Positions 7,464-15,001 of a stretch of 16,815 nucleotides of DNA are shown here, one piece after another (position 1 is the first letter of the stretch; every line of letters begins with the position of its first letter). Below the pieces are notes generated by a model, which had not been told where the DNA came from, searched no databases, and saw only the letters and a list, made by a program, of their open reading frames with translations. Both the position numbers and the translations under genes were made by a program. This DNA comes from an uncultured Verrucomicrobiales bacterium (lineage in GTDB: Bacteria; Verrucomicrobiota; Verrucomicrobiae; Limisphaerales; CANJSG01): assembly GCA_946480965.1 (NCBI GenBank), contig CAMLMI010000069.1:1-16815 (forward strand), given 5' to 3'.

Positions 7464-7969
7464 AACGCATTGTGCAGGGGCTTTTGGCGGTCCTGATCGT
7501 GGCGGCGGGCGTTTGGCTTTGGCGGGTGTTTTTCCCGAGCGACGAGACGCAGATCCGCAAGGTGCTGCTGGAATTGGCCGACGCGGCCAGCGTGCAGGGC
7601 GGGGAGGGGAACATCGCGCGCTTGAGCCGCGTGAACCGCATCCTCGGCTGCCTGACTCCGGATGTGACGATCCGCTTCGCGCCCGAGGGAGGGCGGGGGA
7701 TCGAATTGAATGGACGGGACGAGATCCAGGCCGCCGCCGTGGCCGCGCCGCAAGGCGGACGGTCGATTGCGGTGGAGTTCATCGACATCGACGTCACGCC
7801 GGTCGCTTCTGGCGCGGAGACGGCGGACGCGGTGCTGACGGCCAAGGTGCAGGTGACGGGCGAGCGGGATTTCGGCGTGCAGGCCTTGAAGGTGGGCTTG
7901 GCGAAGGACCAGGAATTCGGCTGGCGGCTGAAGCGGTTGGAAACCTTCCAACCTTTGAGCCGGGAATGA
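7457..7969 (+). CDS. Membrane-anchored NTF2-like protein
   Basis: This 170-residue protein starts inside the lepB stop region (7-base overlap), a sign of translational coupling. It has a basic start, one hydrophobic helix (about 7-23, VQGLLAVLIVAAGVWLW), and then a soluble part of about 145 residues outside the membrane. The pattern of the soluble part is like the NTF2/SnoaL fold: an N-terminal helix (DETQIRKVLLELADAAS), a helical insert, strands VTIRF and GIELNGRDEI, a helix, then long strands such as AVEFIDIDVTPVA and ADAVLTAKVQV ending in FGWRLKRLETF. No catalytic residues are evident; the fold often binds small ligands or acts as a scaffold. Its place beside lepB suggests a role at the membrane, but function is unknown. 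It ends 24 bases from the stop of the convergent priA. Confidence 0.75.
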   Translation: MVKRIVQGLLAVLIVAAGVWLWRVFFPSDETQIRKVLLELADAASVQGGEGNIARLSRVNRILGCLTPDVTIRFAPEGGRGIELNGRDEIQAAAVAAPQGGRSIAVEFIDIDVTPVASGAETADAVLTAKVQVTGERDFGVQALKVGLAKDQEFGWRLKRLETFQPLSRE

Positions 7970-7993
7970 CGCGCGGCTGATCGGAGCTTCCGC

Positions 7994-10222
7994 TCACATC
8001 AGGTTGATCGGGTCGATGTCGATGACGAGACGGATGTCGTCGGGCAGGGCGTTGGCGAGGGAGATTTCGTTCAACCGACGGCTCAGGCGGCTCATTTGGC
8101 CGGCGCGCAGCATGATCTGGAAACGGTGGTAGGTCTCGGCTTTGGCCAATGGAGCGGGGGCTGGGCCGTTGAGCTTGAGGTCGGGAAACTCGGCGGCCAA
8201 GGGGTCGAGCAGCTTGCGGAAGTGCTTCGCGGTGAACTCCACCTTCTCTTCGTTTCTCCCCCGGAACGTCAGCAACGCGACGCGCGCGAAGGGCGGATAA
8301 CGGAGCTGCTCCCGGAATTCGATCTCCTGATCGTAGAAGCCGAGGAAGTCGTGGCGGCGGGCGTATTGGATGGCGGGGTGGAAGGGCGTGAACGCTTGGA
8401 CCCAGACTTCGCCCTCGATGTCTCCACGGCCGGCGCGGCCGGCGACTTGGGTGAGCAACTGGAAGGTCCTTTCCCCCGCGCGGAAGTCGGGCACGTGCAG
8501 GCCGAGATCGGCGTGGATGATGCCGACGAGCGTGACGTTCGGGAAATGGAGCCCCTTCGCGATCATCTGAGTGCCGACGAGGATGTCGATCTTGCCGGTG
8601 CGGAAGTCGCCGAGCACGCGGCGGTAGTCCTCCTTGCGCTTGAGCGTGTCGGAGTCCATGCGGCTGATACGCGCGTGAGGAAAGACCTTGGCCAGGGTGG
8701 CTTCGACCTTCTCCGTGCCGAGCCCGGCGAAGCGGATGGCGGGATTGCGGCAGGAGGTTTCCGGGCAAACGGTCGGCGCGGGCGCGGCGTGGCCGCAGAT
8801 GTGGCAGCGGAGCTGTTGGGCGGCGCGATGATAGGTGAGGGAGATGCTGCAATTGGGGCATTGGGCCAAGTAGCCGCATTGGGGGCATTGCAGGGAGGTG
8901 GCGAAGCCACGGCGATTGAGGAACAGCATGACCTGTTGCTTCTGCTCCAAGCGTTGCAGGATCGCTTCTTTGAGCTGGGGCGAGAGGACGGTCTGATCCT
9001 TTTGCTTCTTGGCCACCATGCGCATGTCCACCACGCGGACGATGGGCATCTTGGCATCATCGGCCCGGGTCGGCATTTCGAGGAGGCGGTATTTGCCCTT
9101 CTTGGCGTTGTGGAAACTCTCCATTGAAGGCGTGGCCGAACCAAGCACCACGACGGCCTTTTCCATCTGTCCCCGGACCACGGCGACATCGCGCGCGTGG
9201 TAGCGCGGAGATTCTTCCTGCTTGTAGGAACCTTCGTGCTCTTCATCCACGATGATGAGGCCCAAGGGATCGACCGGCGCAAAAACGGCGGAACGGGCTC
9301 CAATGACAATTTTCGCGCGGCCTTGGCGGATCTTGTGCCATTCGTCGTGGCGCTCTCCGGCGGACAGATGGCTGTGGAGCACGGCAACCGTGGTGCGGAC
9401 GGGGCCAGAGCTGAATCGTGCCTTGAAGCGTTCAACGGTCTGCGGCGTGAGAGATATCTCCGGGACGAGCACAATGGCGCCTTTCCCAGAGGCCAAAACA
9501 TGGGCAATCGCTTGGAGATAGACTTCTGTTTTGCCGGAACCGGTAACGCCGTGCAGCAGGAAGGCGGAAGGTTCGGTGCTCGAACTGGAAGCGTCGATGG
9601 TCTGGGAGATCGCGGCCAGTGCAGTGGACTGTTCGGGATTCAGCGACAGGGGCTGAGTGGGAATGATCGTTTCATTGGCATACGGGTCGCGGTCGATGGT
9701 GACGGGCGCGATTCGCACCAAACCTTTGTCCTCCATGCGGCGGAGAGTGTCCGCAGTTGTTGCCGCCGCCTTGGTGAACAGGGCGAGCGGCATTGGACCG
9801 CGTTGGGCCAGGAGGGCCAAGATCTCCTTCTGCCGTGGCGAACAGGGGCAGTTCGTTTCCGCCGAGTTGCTCGGAAACACATGCAACTGCTCCTTCCAGG
9901 CGGCGTTGGTGCCCCGAACCGCTTCTGGGAGCATCGCACTCAGAGCCGTCTCGGGAGCACAGCAATAATAGTCCGAGATCCAGCGGCTTAGGCGCAGGAC
10001 CGGTTGGGTCAAAAGGGTTGTAGAGCCGACAATTTTTGAAACCAGTCGCAGATGGGAATGGGGAGAAGTTTCCAAAATCGCCGTGACACAGCCCGAGTGT
10101 TCCTTGGCACCAAAAGGCACTTTCACACGCGAACCGATGGTGATGGCGTGCTCCAGATTGGGTGGAACGCGGTAATCGAACTCTCGTCGGAGAGCCAATT
10201 CAAGGGACACACGGACAATCAC
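7994..10222 (-). CDS. priA: Primosomal protein N', replication restart helicase
   Basis: PriA recognises stalled or collapsed replication forks and reloads the replisome as a 3'-5' DNA helicase. The 742-residue protein has the N-terminal DNA-binding domain (VSLELALRREFDYRVP), then a winged-helix part, a helicase core with Walker A GVTGSGKTE (225-233), DEEH (326-329) in the Walker B position, GSATPS (361-366), and a two-zinc insert with eight cysteines (446, 449, 455, 458, 473, 476, 486, 491). The C-terminal helicase lobe holds GTQMIAKGLHFPNV and TQVAGRAGRG (591-600). Length and motifs are normal, so the enzyme should be active. The start is a GTG at 10220-10222 without a clear ribosome binding site, but it matches where the family begins. 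The part coding for the N-terminal domain is less GC rich than the rest. Confidence 0.96.
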   Translation of the reverse strand: MIVRVSLELALRREFDYRVPPNLEHAITIGSRVKVPFGAKEHSGCVTAILETSPHSHLRLVSKIVGSTTLLTQPVLRLSRWISDYYCCAPETALSAMLPEAVRGTNAAWKEQLHVFPSNSAETNCPCSPRQKEILALLAQRGPMPLALFTKAAATTADTLRRMEDKGLVRIAPVTIDRDPYANETIIPTQPLSLNPEQSTALAAISQTIDASSSSTEPSAFLLHGVTGSGKTEVYLQAIAHVLASGKGAIVLVPEISLTPQTVERFKARFSSGPVRTTVAVLHSHLSAGERHDEWHKIRQGRAKIVIGARSAVFAPVDPLGLIIVDEEHEGSYKQEESPRYHARDVAVVRGQMEKAVVVLGSATPSMESFHNAKKGKYRLLEMPTRADDAKMPIVRVVDMRMVAKKQKDQTVLSPQLKEAILQRLEQKQQVMLFLNRRGFATSLQCPQCGYLAQCPNCSISLTYHRAAQQLRCHICGHAAPAPTVCPETSCRNPAIRFAGLGTEKVEATLAKVFPHARISRMDSDTLKRKEDYRRVLGDFRTGKIDILVGTQMIAKGLHFPNVTLVGIIHADLGLHVPDFRAGERTFQLLTQVAGRAGRGDIEGEVWVQAFTPFHPAIQYARRHDFLGFYDQEIEFREQLRYPPFARVALLTFRGRNEEKVEFTAKHFRKLLDPLAAEFPDLKLNGPAPAPLAKAETYHRFQIMLRAGQMSRLSRRLNEISLANALPDDIRLVIDIDPINLM

Positions 10223-10374
10223 GTTCGTGATTCAACTCAAAGACGTTTGAAAACAACAGATTTCACGGAAGATGCCGGTGGCGATTCAGTCCAGCGACGC
10301 TCTGAACCGGGTGGGATCGTGTTTTGTTGTCCAAACTTGGTTCGAACGATTTGCTTAAGGGGCAGAAATTGAGA

Positions 10375-10388
10375 CCGATACGTATCGG
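10375..10388. promoter_or_regulatory. Perfect 14-base palindrome, candidate operator
   Basis: CCGATACGTATCGG is fully self-complementary without a spacer. It lies 66 bases upstream of a TTGACA box and 165 bases before the outer-membrane protein start. The size and symmetry fit the site of a dimeric regulator; no regulator gene is in the window, and the partner is unknown. Confidence 0.5.
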
Positions 10389-10453
10389 GACCGTTGCAAG
10401 TGCGGCGGTTGGGTATTGCGATGAAACGAACGCCAAATTTCGTAAATTCACGT

Positions 10454-10484
10454 TTGACAGTCGTTCACGCTGTCAACTAACTAT
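10454..10484 (+). promoter_or_regulatory. Candidate promoter of the export module with overlapping inverted repeat
   Basis: A perfect TTGACA (10454-10459) is the first part of a 7-base inverted repeat, TTGACAG (10454-10460) and CTGTCAA (10470-10476), with 9 bases between. The matching -10 box is weak: AACTAT at 19 bases or CTAACT at 17 bases. The AT-rich bases before it could help RNA polymerase binding. A protein bound to the repeat would cover the -35 region, so repression or activation at this point is plausible. The following gene starts at 10540. Confidence 0.4.
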
Positions 10485-10539
10485 GCCCCTGCCTAATCGC
10501 CTGAACTGTTTGGTCCATAAACCAAGGGAAAACGCAGAT

Positions 10540-11709
10540 ATGAAACGAATTACTTCTTCAGTAGGCCTTGTGGCCTTGGGTGCCGCGAGTCTGCAGGCTG
10601 CCTACGCTCCTGGCTTGAGCCAGTTGGAAACCTCGAAGCCTTGGACGGTTTCCGCTGCGGTTCGTGGTTTCTACGACGACAATTATGCTACGGCCTCTTC
10701 TGCCAATGCTCAGGAGTCTTACGGCTTCGAGTTGGCGCCGAAGGTGGGGGTGAATTTGGCGTTAGATCAAACTTTGGTGCGGGCCTCCTATGGTTATTCC
10801 GGGAAGTATTTCGAGGATGATTCCCATTGGGATCACAGCCACAAGTTTGATGCTTCGGTTGATCATGCGTTCTCCGAGCGTTACAGTGTGAAGCTGTCTG
10901 AGACGTTTACGGTTGCTCAGGAGCCAGACATCTTTTTTGGTGCGGTTCCTATTCGCACGGAAGGTGACAACATTCATAACAAGGCTGGTGTGGAGTTTGA
11001 TGGTGGGTTGACCCAGGTGCTTGGCTATCGTCTTTCCTACTTCAACGACATCTACGAATACGACGATCCGACTCGCTCTGTTCAACTGGACCGCATGGAG
11101 CATGATTTCATGGTGGCTCCGACATGGGTGTTGCAGGAGAACACAGTGTTGTTTGTTGGTGCGCGGTATCACATTGTGGATTTTGACAATGCTGTCCCGC
11201 TTGATCGCAGTAGCGAGTCCTACTATGGATTTGTTGGGCTGGATCATGAGGTTAATACCCAGCTTTCCGTGTCGGCTCGCTTCGGTTTCTACTACACTGA
11301 CTACGACAACGGAGAGAACTCAACTGAGCCTTACGCGGACATCTCTGCTACATATACTTACGCTGAGTTGAGCTCTGTTCAAGTTGGTTTCCGTGTTGAC
11401 CAGAATCAAACCGACGTAACCACCGCATTGGCGCAGAATTCAACCGGCGGCTATGTGGTCTGGAATCATCAATTGGCGGCCAAACTTGGTGCTAAAGTCA
11501 CTGGCGCTTTGACTGGATCCGAATATACAGGACTTGGATCGGGGGGTGATGAGGATATCTTCGGAACTCTTAGTGCTGGTTTGACATACACGATCTCCCA
11601 GAATTTTTCTGCGGATGCTGGATATATTTACTCCAAGCTTGATTCTGATCTTCCAGGGCGTTCTTACACTCGTAATCGCATCTACGTTGGTGTAACGGCG
11701 ACGTTCTGA
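10540..11709 (+). CDS. Outer-membrane beta-barrel protein of the polysaccharide export module
   Basis: The 389-residue protein begins with a signal peptide (MKRITSSVGLVALGAASLQA, cleavage near AYA-P). The mature part consists of repeating amphipathic strands with many Tyr/Phe girdle residues, short turns and acidic loops, ending in VGVTATF; a C-terminal aromatic residue is the usual sign for barrel insertion in the outer membrane. It resembles barrel proteins of the BBP2 type found beside exopolysaccharide genes, but I cannot name a close relative. A purine-rich AAGGGAA about 10 bases before the ATG may serve as ribosome binding site. The gene is followed by a strong hairpin and T-run before the tyrosine autokinase. 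Codon use is much richer in T-ending codons than in the flanking housekeeping genes. The likely role is a pore or a partner of the OPX protein encoded downstream. Confidence 0.82.
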   Translation: MKRITSSVGLVALGAASLQAAYAPGLSQLETSKPWTVSAAVRGFYDDNYATASSANAQESYGFELAPKVGVNLALDQTLVRASYGYSGKYFEDDSHWDHSHKFDASVDHAFSERYSVKLSETFTVAQEPDIFFGAVPIRTEGDNIHNKAGVEFDGGLTQVLGYRLSYFNDIYEYDDPTRSVQLDRMEHDFMVAPTWVLQENTVLFVGARYHIVDFDNAVPLDRSSESYYGFVGLDHEVNTQLSVSARFGFYYTDYDNGENSTEPYADISATYTYAELSSVQVGFRVDQNQTDVTTALAQNSTGGYVVWNHQLAAKLGAKVTGALTGSEYTGLGSGGDEDIFGTLSAGLTYTISQNFSADAGYIYSKLDSDLPGRSYTRNRIYVGVTATF

Positions 11710-11737
11710 ACGCTGGTTTAACAATCTGGTAGTTTGG

Positions 11738-11778
11738 TTAGGAGGCTGGACACTTTCGTTTCAGCCTCCTAATTTTTT
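11738..11778 (+). terminator. Terminator-like hairpin just before the autokinase start
   Basis: The arm TTAGGAGGCTG (11738-11748) is perfectly complementary to CAGCCTCCTAA (11762-11772), with a 13-base loop, followed by TTTTTT (11773-11778). This is the structure of an intrinsic terminator 28 bases after the barrel-protein stop. The next gene's ATG lies only 3 bases after the T-run, so it may act as a partial terminator that lowers downstream expression. A GGAGG lies in the left arm and would be sequestered in the stem. Confidence 0.88.
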
Positions 11779-11781
11779 CCT

Positions 11782-13959
11782 ATGGACCCAATCAAATCTC
11801 CGGACTCGAGCGAATCGAAGCTCCATTTCCTCGACTATTGGCGGATCATCCGGATTCGTAAGACGGTGATCATCATCGTGTTCCTGCTGGTGATGATTAC
11901 AACCACTGCCATCACTCTGTTGATGCCGAAAACCTACTCCAGCTTTTCACGAATCTCTGTCGACAAAGACAAAGTTGATGTCGAGGGCTTGAATTTCGAA
12001 AGAGTAGCAGGCGGTTATGATCCATTCTTCCTACAGACGGAGTTTGAGAAAATCACATCCCAAGTTGTTTTGGACGAGGTTATTGCGCTCTTGGAGCTGC
12101 AGACAAAATGGAGCAAGCGTTATACGGATGGAGAGACGCTTAGGCTCGAGTTGATCCGCAAGTATCTGAAAAGTTCCTTACAGGTGAAGCTTTCCCGCAA
12201 CACCAGTTTGATCGAAATCTGGGCCTACAGCGAAGACAAGGATGAAGCTGCGCAACTGGCCAACACCGTGGCTGAGGTTTACAAAAACTCACGCCTGAAG
12301 GCTCGATATGAGCTCAAAAAAACCGGCGTTGAAAGCCTCCAAACTAGGCTCTCCGAACGGGAGCTGGAATTGGCGGACAAGCAAGCGATCTTGAATCGAG
12401 TCCGCAGCACCAACGAGATCACATTTCTCGATGAAAACAGCTTCAACAATTTCACCTTGCTGCAAACCGCTGAGTTGCAACGCACCCAGGCGGAACAATC
12501 TTCAGCAGCGATCCAATACGAGCAGCTGAAACTCCAGCTGGACGAGATCAAAGCCCAGACTTTGGAGCAACTCAGGAACTCGATGGAGACCATTTCTCCT
12601 GATCCCACGTTGACCCGGTATGCCCAAGATTATGCCGTGCAGATGCAGGCGCTGACCGCGCTGAAGCAGAACAAGGCGGATGAACATCCCGATGTTGTAG
12701 AGCGTTCAGCGGTTGTAGATGAAATCCGCAAGCAATTGGATGACAAGATTGCAGGCATTATCCAAGGCTTGGAAGTCAAGGTGGCAGCGGCAAAAGCAGC
12801 TTTTGACCGGTTGTCTGAGCGGCTGGAACAACAGAAAGCGCAAAGCACATCGCTCAAAGAGAAGCTGGTCGTGTATTCATTGGCCAAAGACGATGTCGAT
12901 GAAGCCAAGAGGATTATTTCTGCCCTTAAGCTCCGGGTTGAACAAGAGCAGATCGAAATGCAATTGCCTATGGAATCGGTGGTTACGGTTCACGACAAGG
13001 CGTTTCCTGACCTCAAGCCTGTTCGACCCAACATCTATCTGAATCTCGGCTTAGGCGTGGTGGTGGGCTTGGTCTTGGGCGTTGGTTTGGCCTTCTTCAT
13101 CGAATATCTCGATACCAGCGTGAAGACGATCGACGATGTGGAGCGCGCTTTGCAGGCCCCGGTGCTGGCGGTTATTCCGCAGAATGTCGGAACCATTCTC
13201 TTTGAAGGCCCCGAAAGTCCTCATGCCGAGGCGTATCGTGTTTTGCGCACAAACATTTTGTTCGCACGGAAAGATCCGTCTTGGAACGCGGCCACGGTGG
13301 TTTCCGGCGGTGCCGGCGAAGGCAAGTCGACGACCTTGTTCAACTTGGCGACGATCTTTGCCCAGAACGGCAGCCGTGTGTTGGTGGTGGACTCCGACTT
13401 GCGGCGTCCCAGCATCCACAAGATCATCAATGTCTCGAACAACATTGGTTTGACCAATTACCTCCTGAAGCAGAACAGCTTGGAGGAGGTCATTCAGCGC
13501 ACGACCTTGGCCACACTCGACGTGATGCCGTCCGGCAAGCTGCCCAGCAGTTCGATGGGCATTCTCAGCTCGCCGCAAATGAAGGGCTTGATCAGCGAGT
13601 TGAAGCGCCGCTACGACTTCGTGTTCTTCGACTCTCCGCCGATCATGGGCATCAGCGATGCCGCAGTTCTGGCCAGCGAGGTGGACATGGTGGTGCAGGT
13701 CATCCAGTATCGCCGTTATCCTCAGCCGATGACCATCCGCGCCAAGCAGATGATCCAGAAGGTCGGTGGAAATCTTCTCGGCGTCGTGTTGAACAACATC
13801 AACATGAGCCAGGACGAGAACTACTATTACTACAGCGGTTACTACTACGACTACTACTCCAAGCAGGACGACGACGATGAGGATTCGTCCAAGAAGAAGG
13901 CTGCGGAAAAGGCCGGTGTGCCCGCAAATGGCCGCTTGGAGATCAAAGGGAAATACTGA
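11782..13959 (+). CDS. Wzz/Wzc-type polysaccharide co-polymerase and tyrosine autokinase
   Basis: This inner-membrane protein of 725 residues would control chain length and export of a capsule or exopolysaccharide. It has an N-terminal Wzz domain with a first membrane helix (about 29-47), a long periplasmic coiled-coil region (about 170-430), a second helix (about 419-440) after a proline-rich KPVRPN, and a cytoplasmic kinase. The kinase shows the oligomerisation motif EAYRVLR (483-489), Walker A GGAGEGKST (509-517, Lys515), Walker A' VVDSDLRRP (535-543), Walker B FVFFDSPP (613-620) and a tail with nine tyrosines (ENYYYYSGYYYDYYSK, 679-694). An acidic run and then lysines follow. All parts are fused in one protein as in Wzc. 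The start lacks a Shine-Dalgarno site and abuts a terminator-like hairpin. The Wzz half is AT richer than the kinase half. The OPX gene follows after 19 bases. Confidence 0.93.
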   Translation: MDPIKSPDSSESKLHFLDYWRIIRIRKTVIIIVFLLVMITTTAITLLMPKTYSSFSRISVDKDKVDVEGLNFERVAGGYDPFFLQTEFEKITSQVVLDEVIALLELQTKWSKRYTDGETLRLELIRKYLKSSLQVKLSRNTSLIEIWAYSEDKDEAAQLANTVAEVYKNSRLKARYELKKTGVESLQTRLSERELELADKQAILNRVRSTNEITFLDENSFNNFTLLQTAELQRTQAEQSSAAIQYEQLKLQLDEIKAQTLEQLRNSMETISPDPTLTRYAQDYAVQMQALTALKQNKADEHPDVVERSAVVDEIRKQLDDKIAGIIQGLEVKVAAAKAAFDRLSERLEQQKAQSTSLKEKLVVYSLAKDDVDEAKRIISALKLRVEQEQIEMQLPMESVVTVHDKAFPDLKPVRPNIYLNLGLGVVVGLVLGVGLAFFIEYLDTSVKTIDDVERALQAPVLAVIPQNVGTILFEGPESPHAEAYRVLRTNILFARKDPSWNAATVVSGGAGEGKSTTLFNLATIFAQNGSRVLVVDSDLRRPSIHKIINVSNNIGLTNYLLKQNSLEEVIQRTTLATLDVMPSGKLPSSSMGILSSPQMKGLISELKRRYDFVFFDSPPIMGISDAAVLASEVDMVVQVIQYRRYPQPMTIRAKQMIQKVGGNLLGVVLNNINMSQDENYYYYSGYYYDYYSKQDDDDEDSSKKKAAEKAGVPANGRLEIKGKY

Positions 13960-13978
13960 AGCCGATACCTCGATTCGT

Positions 13979-14605
13979 ATGATCAAAAAGTTGGTTCAAT
14001 TGACGTTCGCCGTGATGGGAATCGTGGTGGTCGGAACGGGCTGTTACACTGGCGGCAATCCCTATGGGACGACCAATGGCCAGTCGGCTGCCGGAGTGGT
14101 GGGCACCAATTCCACGCCATTGGCTCCGGACCAGATCCGCTTCAAACCGGGCGATACGATCAAGGTTGAGTTCAGCGACTCCGAGCTGACAACCATTGAG
14201 ACCGAGGTCAAACACGACGGAACGATCTTTTTGGCGATCGCCGACAAGGCGTTCAAGGTGGAGGGCTTGACGGCTCGCGAAGTCGAAGAAGGGATTCGAG
14301 AGGTCTATGTGCCGAATCTCTACAAACGGATGAGTGTCACCGTCACCCCGGGAACACGCTTCTTCTATGTTGGAGGCGAGGTTAAACAGGAGAACCGGTT
14401 TCCTTATTCGGGAAAAATCACAGTTCTCAAAGCCATCCAGACGGCAGGCGGCTTTTCGACCTTTGCCAATCGGCGCAAAGTCCAGATCACCCGGGCGACG
14501 GGTGAGGTGATCACTGTCGATTGCGTGAAGCTTCTGAGAAACCCTGAACTGGACATCGAGATTCTTCCTGGGGATCAAATCACTGTGCCGGAAGGACTGC
14601 TTTGA
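13979..14605 (+). CDS. Short polysaccharide export (OPX, Wza-type) lipoprotein
   Basis: OPX proteins form or complete the outer-membrane exit for capsule and exopolysaccharide. This one has 208 residues, with a lipoprotein-like signal (MIKKLVQLTF..GIVVVGTGC, lipidated Cys22; the -3 position is Gly, which is unusual). A polysaccharide export domain spans about 54-122 (IRFKPGDTIKVEF...EVYVPNLYKRMSVTVTP), and one SLBB domain spans 127-202 (YVGGEVKQENRFPYSGKITV, then AGGFSTFANRRKVQI and ILPGDQITVPE). It is much shorter than E. coli Wza (about 380 residues) and lacks the C-terminal helix that lines the Wza pore, so it cannot cross the outer membrane alone by that means. A frame extending upstream overlaps the autokinase gene and is rejected in favour of the signal peptide. 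It lies 19 bases after the autokinase gene and 3 bases before the FHA gene. Confidence 0.9.
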   Translation: MIKKLVQLTFAVMGIVVVGTGCYTGGNPYGTTNGQSAAGVVGTNSTPLAPDQIRFKPGDTIKVEFSDSELTTIETEVKHDGTIFLAIADKAFKVEGLTAREVEEGIREVYVPNLYKRMSVTVTPGTRFFYVGGEVKQENRFPYSGKITVLKAIQTAGGFSTFANRRKVQITRATGEVITVDCVKLLRNPELDIEILPGDQITVPEGLL

Positions 14606-14608
14606 CCG

Positions 14609-15001
14609 GTGCTCACGCTAATCCGTGAAAACGCAAAGACGGCGGACCAAGAACTCTTGGTCCGCCCTTTTCCGTTTTCGATTGGGCGTTCCGGCGAATC
14701 GGACTTGGTCTTGGAGGTCTCCGGGGTTTGGGAAAACCACGCGCGAATCGTTCTGCTCAATGGAGGACCTGGATTGGAAGCCGTTGGAACCGCAAGCGTT
14801 AGGGTCAATGGCAAGCTGTTAGCGGCTCCAACTCCGCTGCGGCTCGGAGATTTGATCGAGGTCGGCAGCGCAAAGTTTCGGATCGGGATGCCGCATCGGC
14901 TGCAAACGGGAACGCGCCGCGCAGCCGCAGCTTTGGCCGCACTCATGGCAGCCGTGATACTGATCGAGTTGGGCCTGATGCTTTGGCTACGGCGTCAGTG
15001 A
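14609..15001 (+). CDS. Small FHA-domain protein with C-terminal membrane anchor
   Basis: The start is GTG, 3 bases after the OPX stop, with a GGAAGGA about 12 bases before it, so it is probably the last gene of the export operon. The 130-residue protein has an FHA-like domain (about 15-92): [15 protein letters not shown] (23-37, Arg27), NHARIVLL (43-50, His44), SVRVNGKLL (63-71, Asn67) and [18 protein letters not shown] (76-93). FHA domains usually bind phosphothreonine peptides. Here the serine that normally stands three residues before the histidine and contacts the phosphate is Trp41, so binding may be altered or lost. After a basic stretch a hydrophobic helix (about 105-127) ends in RRQ, giving a tail-anchored protein with the FHA domain in the cytoplasm. 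It could dock at the phosphorylated autokinase or scaffold the inner-membrane complex; this is inference from position. It overlaps the end of the convergent purH by 7 bases. Confidence 0.8.
   Translation: MLTLIRENAKTADQELLVRPFPFSIGRSGESDLVLEVSGVWENHARIVLLNGGPGLEAVGTASVRVNGKLLAAPTPLRLGDLIEVGSAKFRIGMPHRLQTGTRRAAAALAALMAAVILIELGLMLWLRRQ

Larger units (their letters stand above)
10223..10539. other. Intergenic region between priA and the export module, rich in dyad symmetry
   Basis: These 317 bases separate two divergent genes. Besides the 14-base palindrome and the inverted repeat listed separately, I see CCAAACTTGG (10331-10340, two 4-base arms) and GTTCGAAC (10340-10347). An AT-rich stretch with AAATTT and TAAATT lies just before the TTGACA box. 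In-frame upstream starts for the following gene exist, for example ATG at 10483, but they would mask its signal peptide. No RNA gene is recognised. Confidence 0.7.

Noticed and set aside
7964..7996. Shared terminator between the NTF2-like gene and priA
   Set aside because: The short gap has no stem with a T-run on either strand.
10324..10539. Upstream extension of the barrel protein
   Set aside because: The added residues would precede and hide a good signal peptide, and part of the stretch lies upstream of the best promoter candidate.
13281..13880. Plus-strand frame of 199 codons inside the autokinase gene
   Set aside because: It is an out-of-frame shadow. The autokinase frame holds all Walker motifs here.
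13877..13978. Upstream extension of the OPX protein overlapping the autokinase gene
   Set aside because: The extension is arginine-rich shadow sequence. The ATG at 13979 begins a lipoprotein-type signal peptide.
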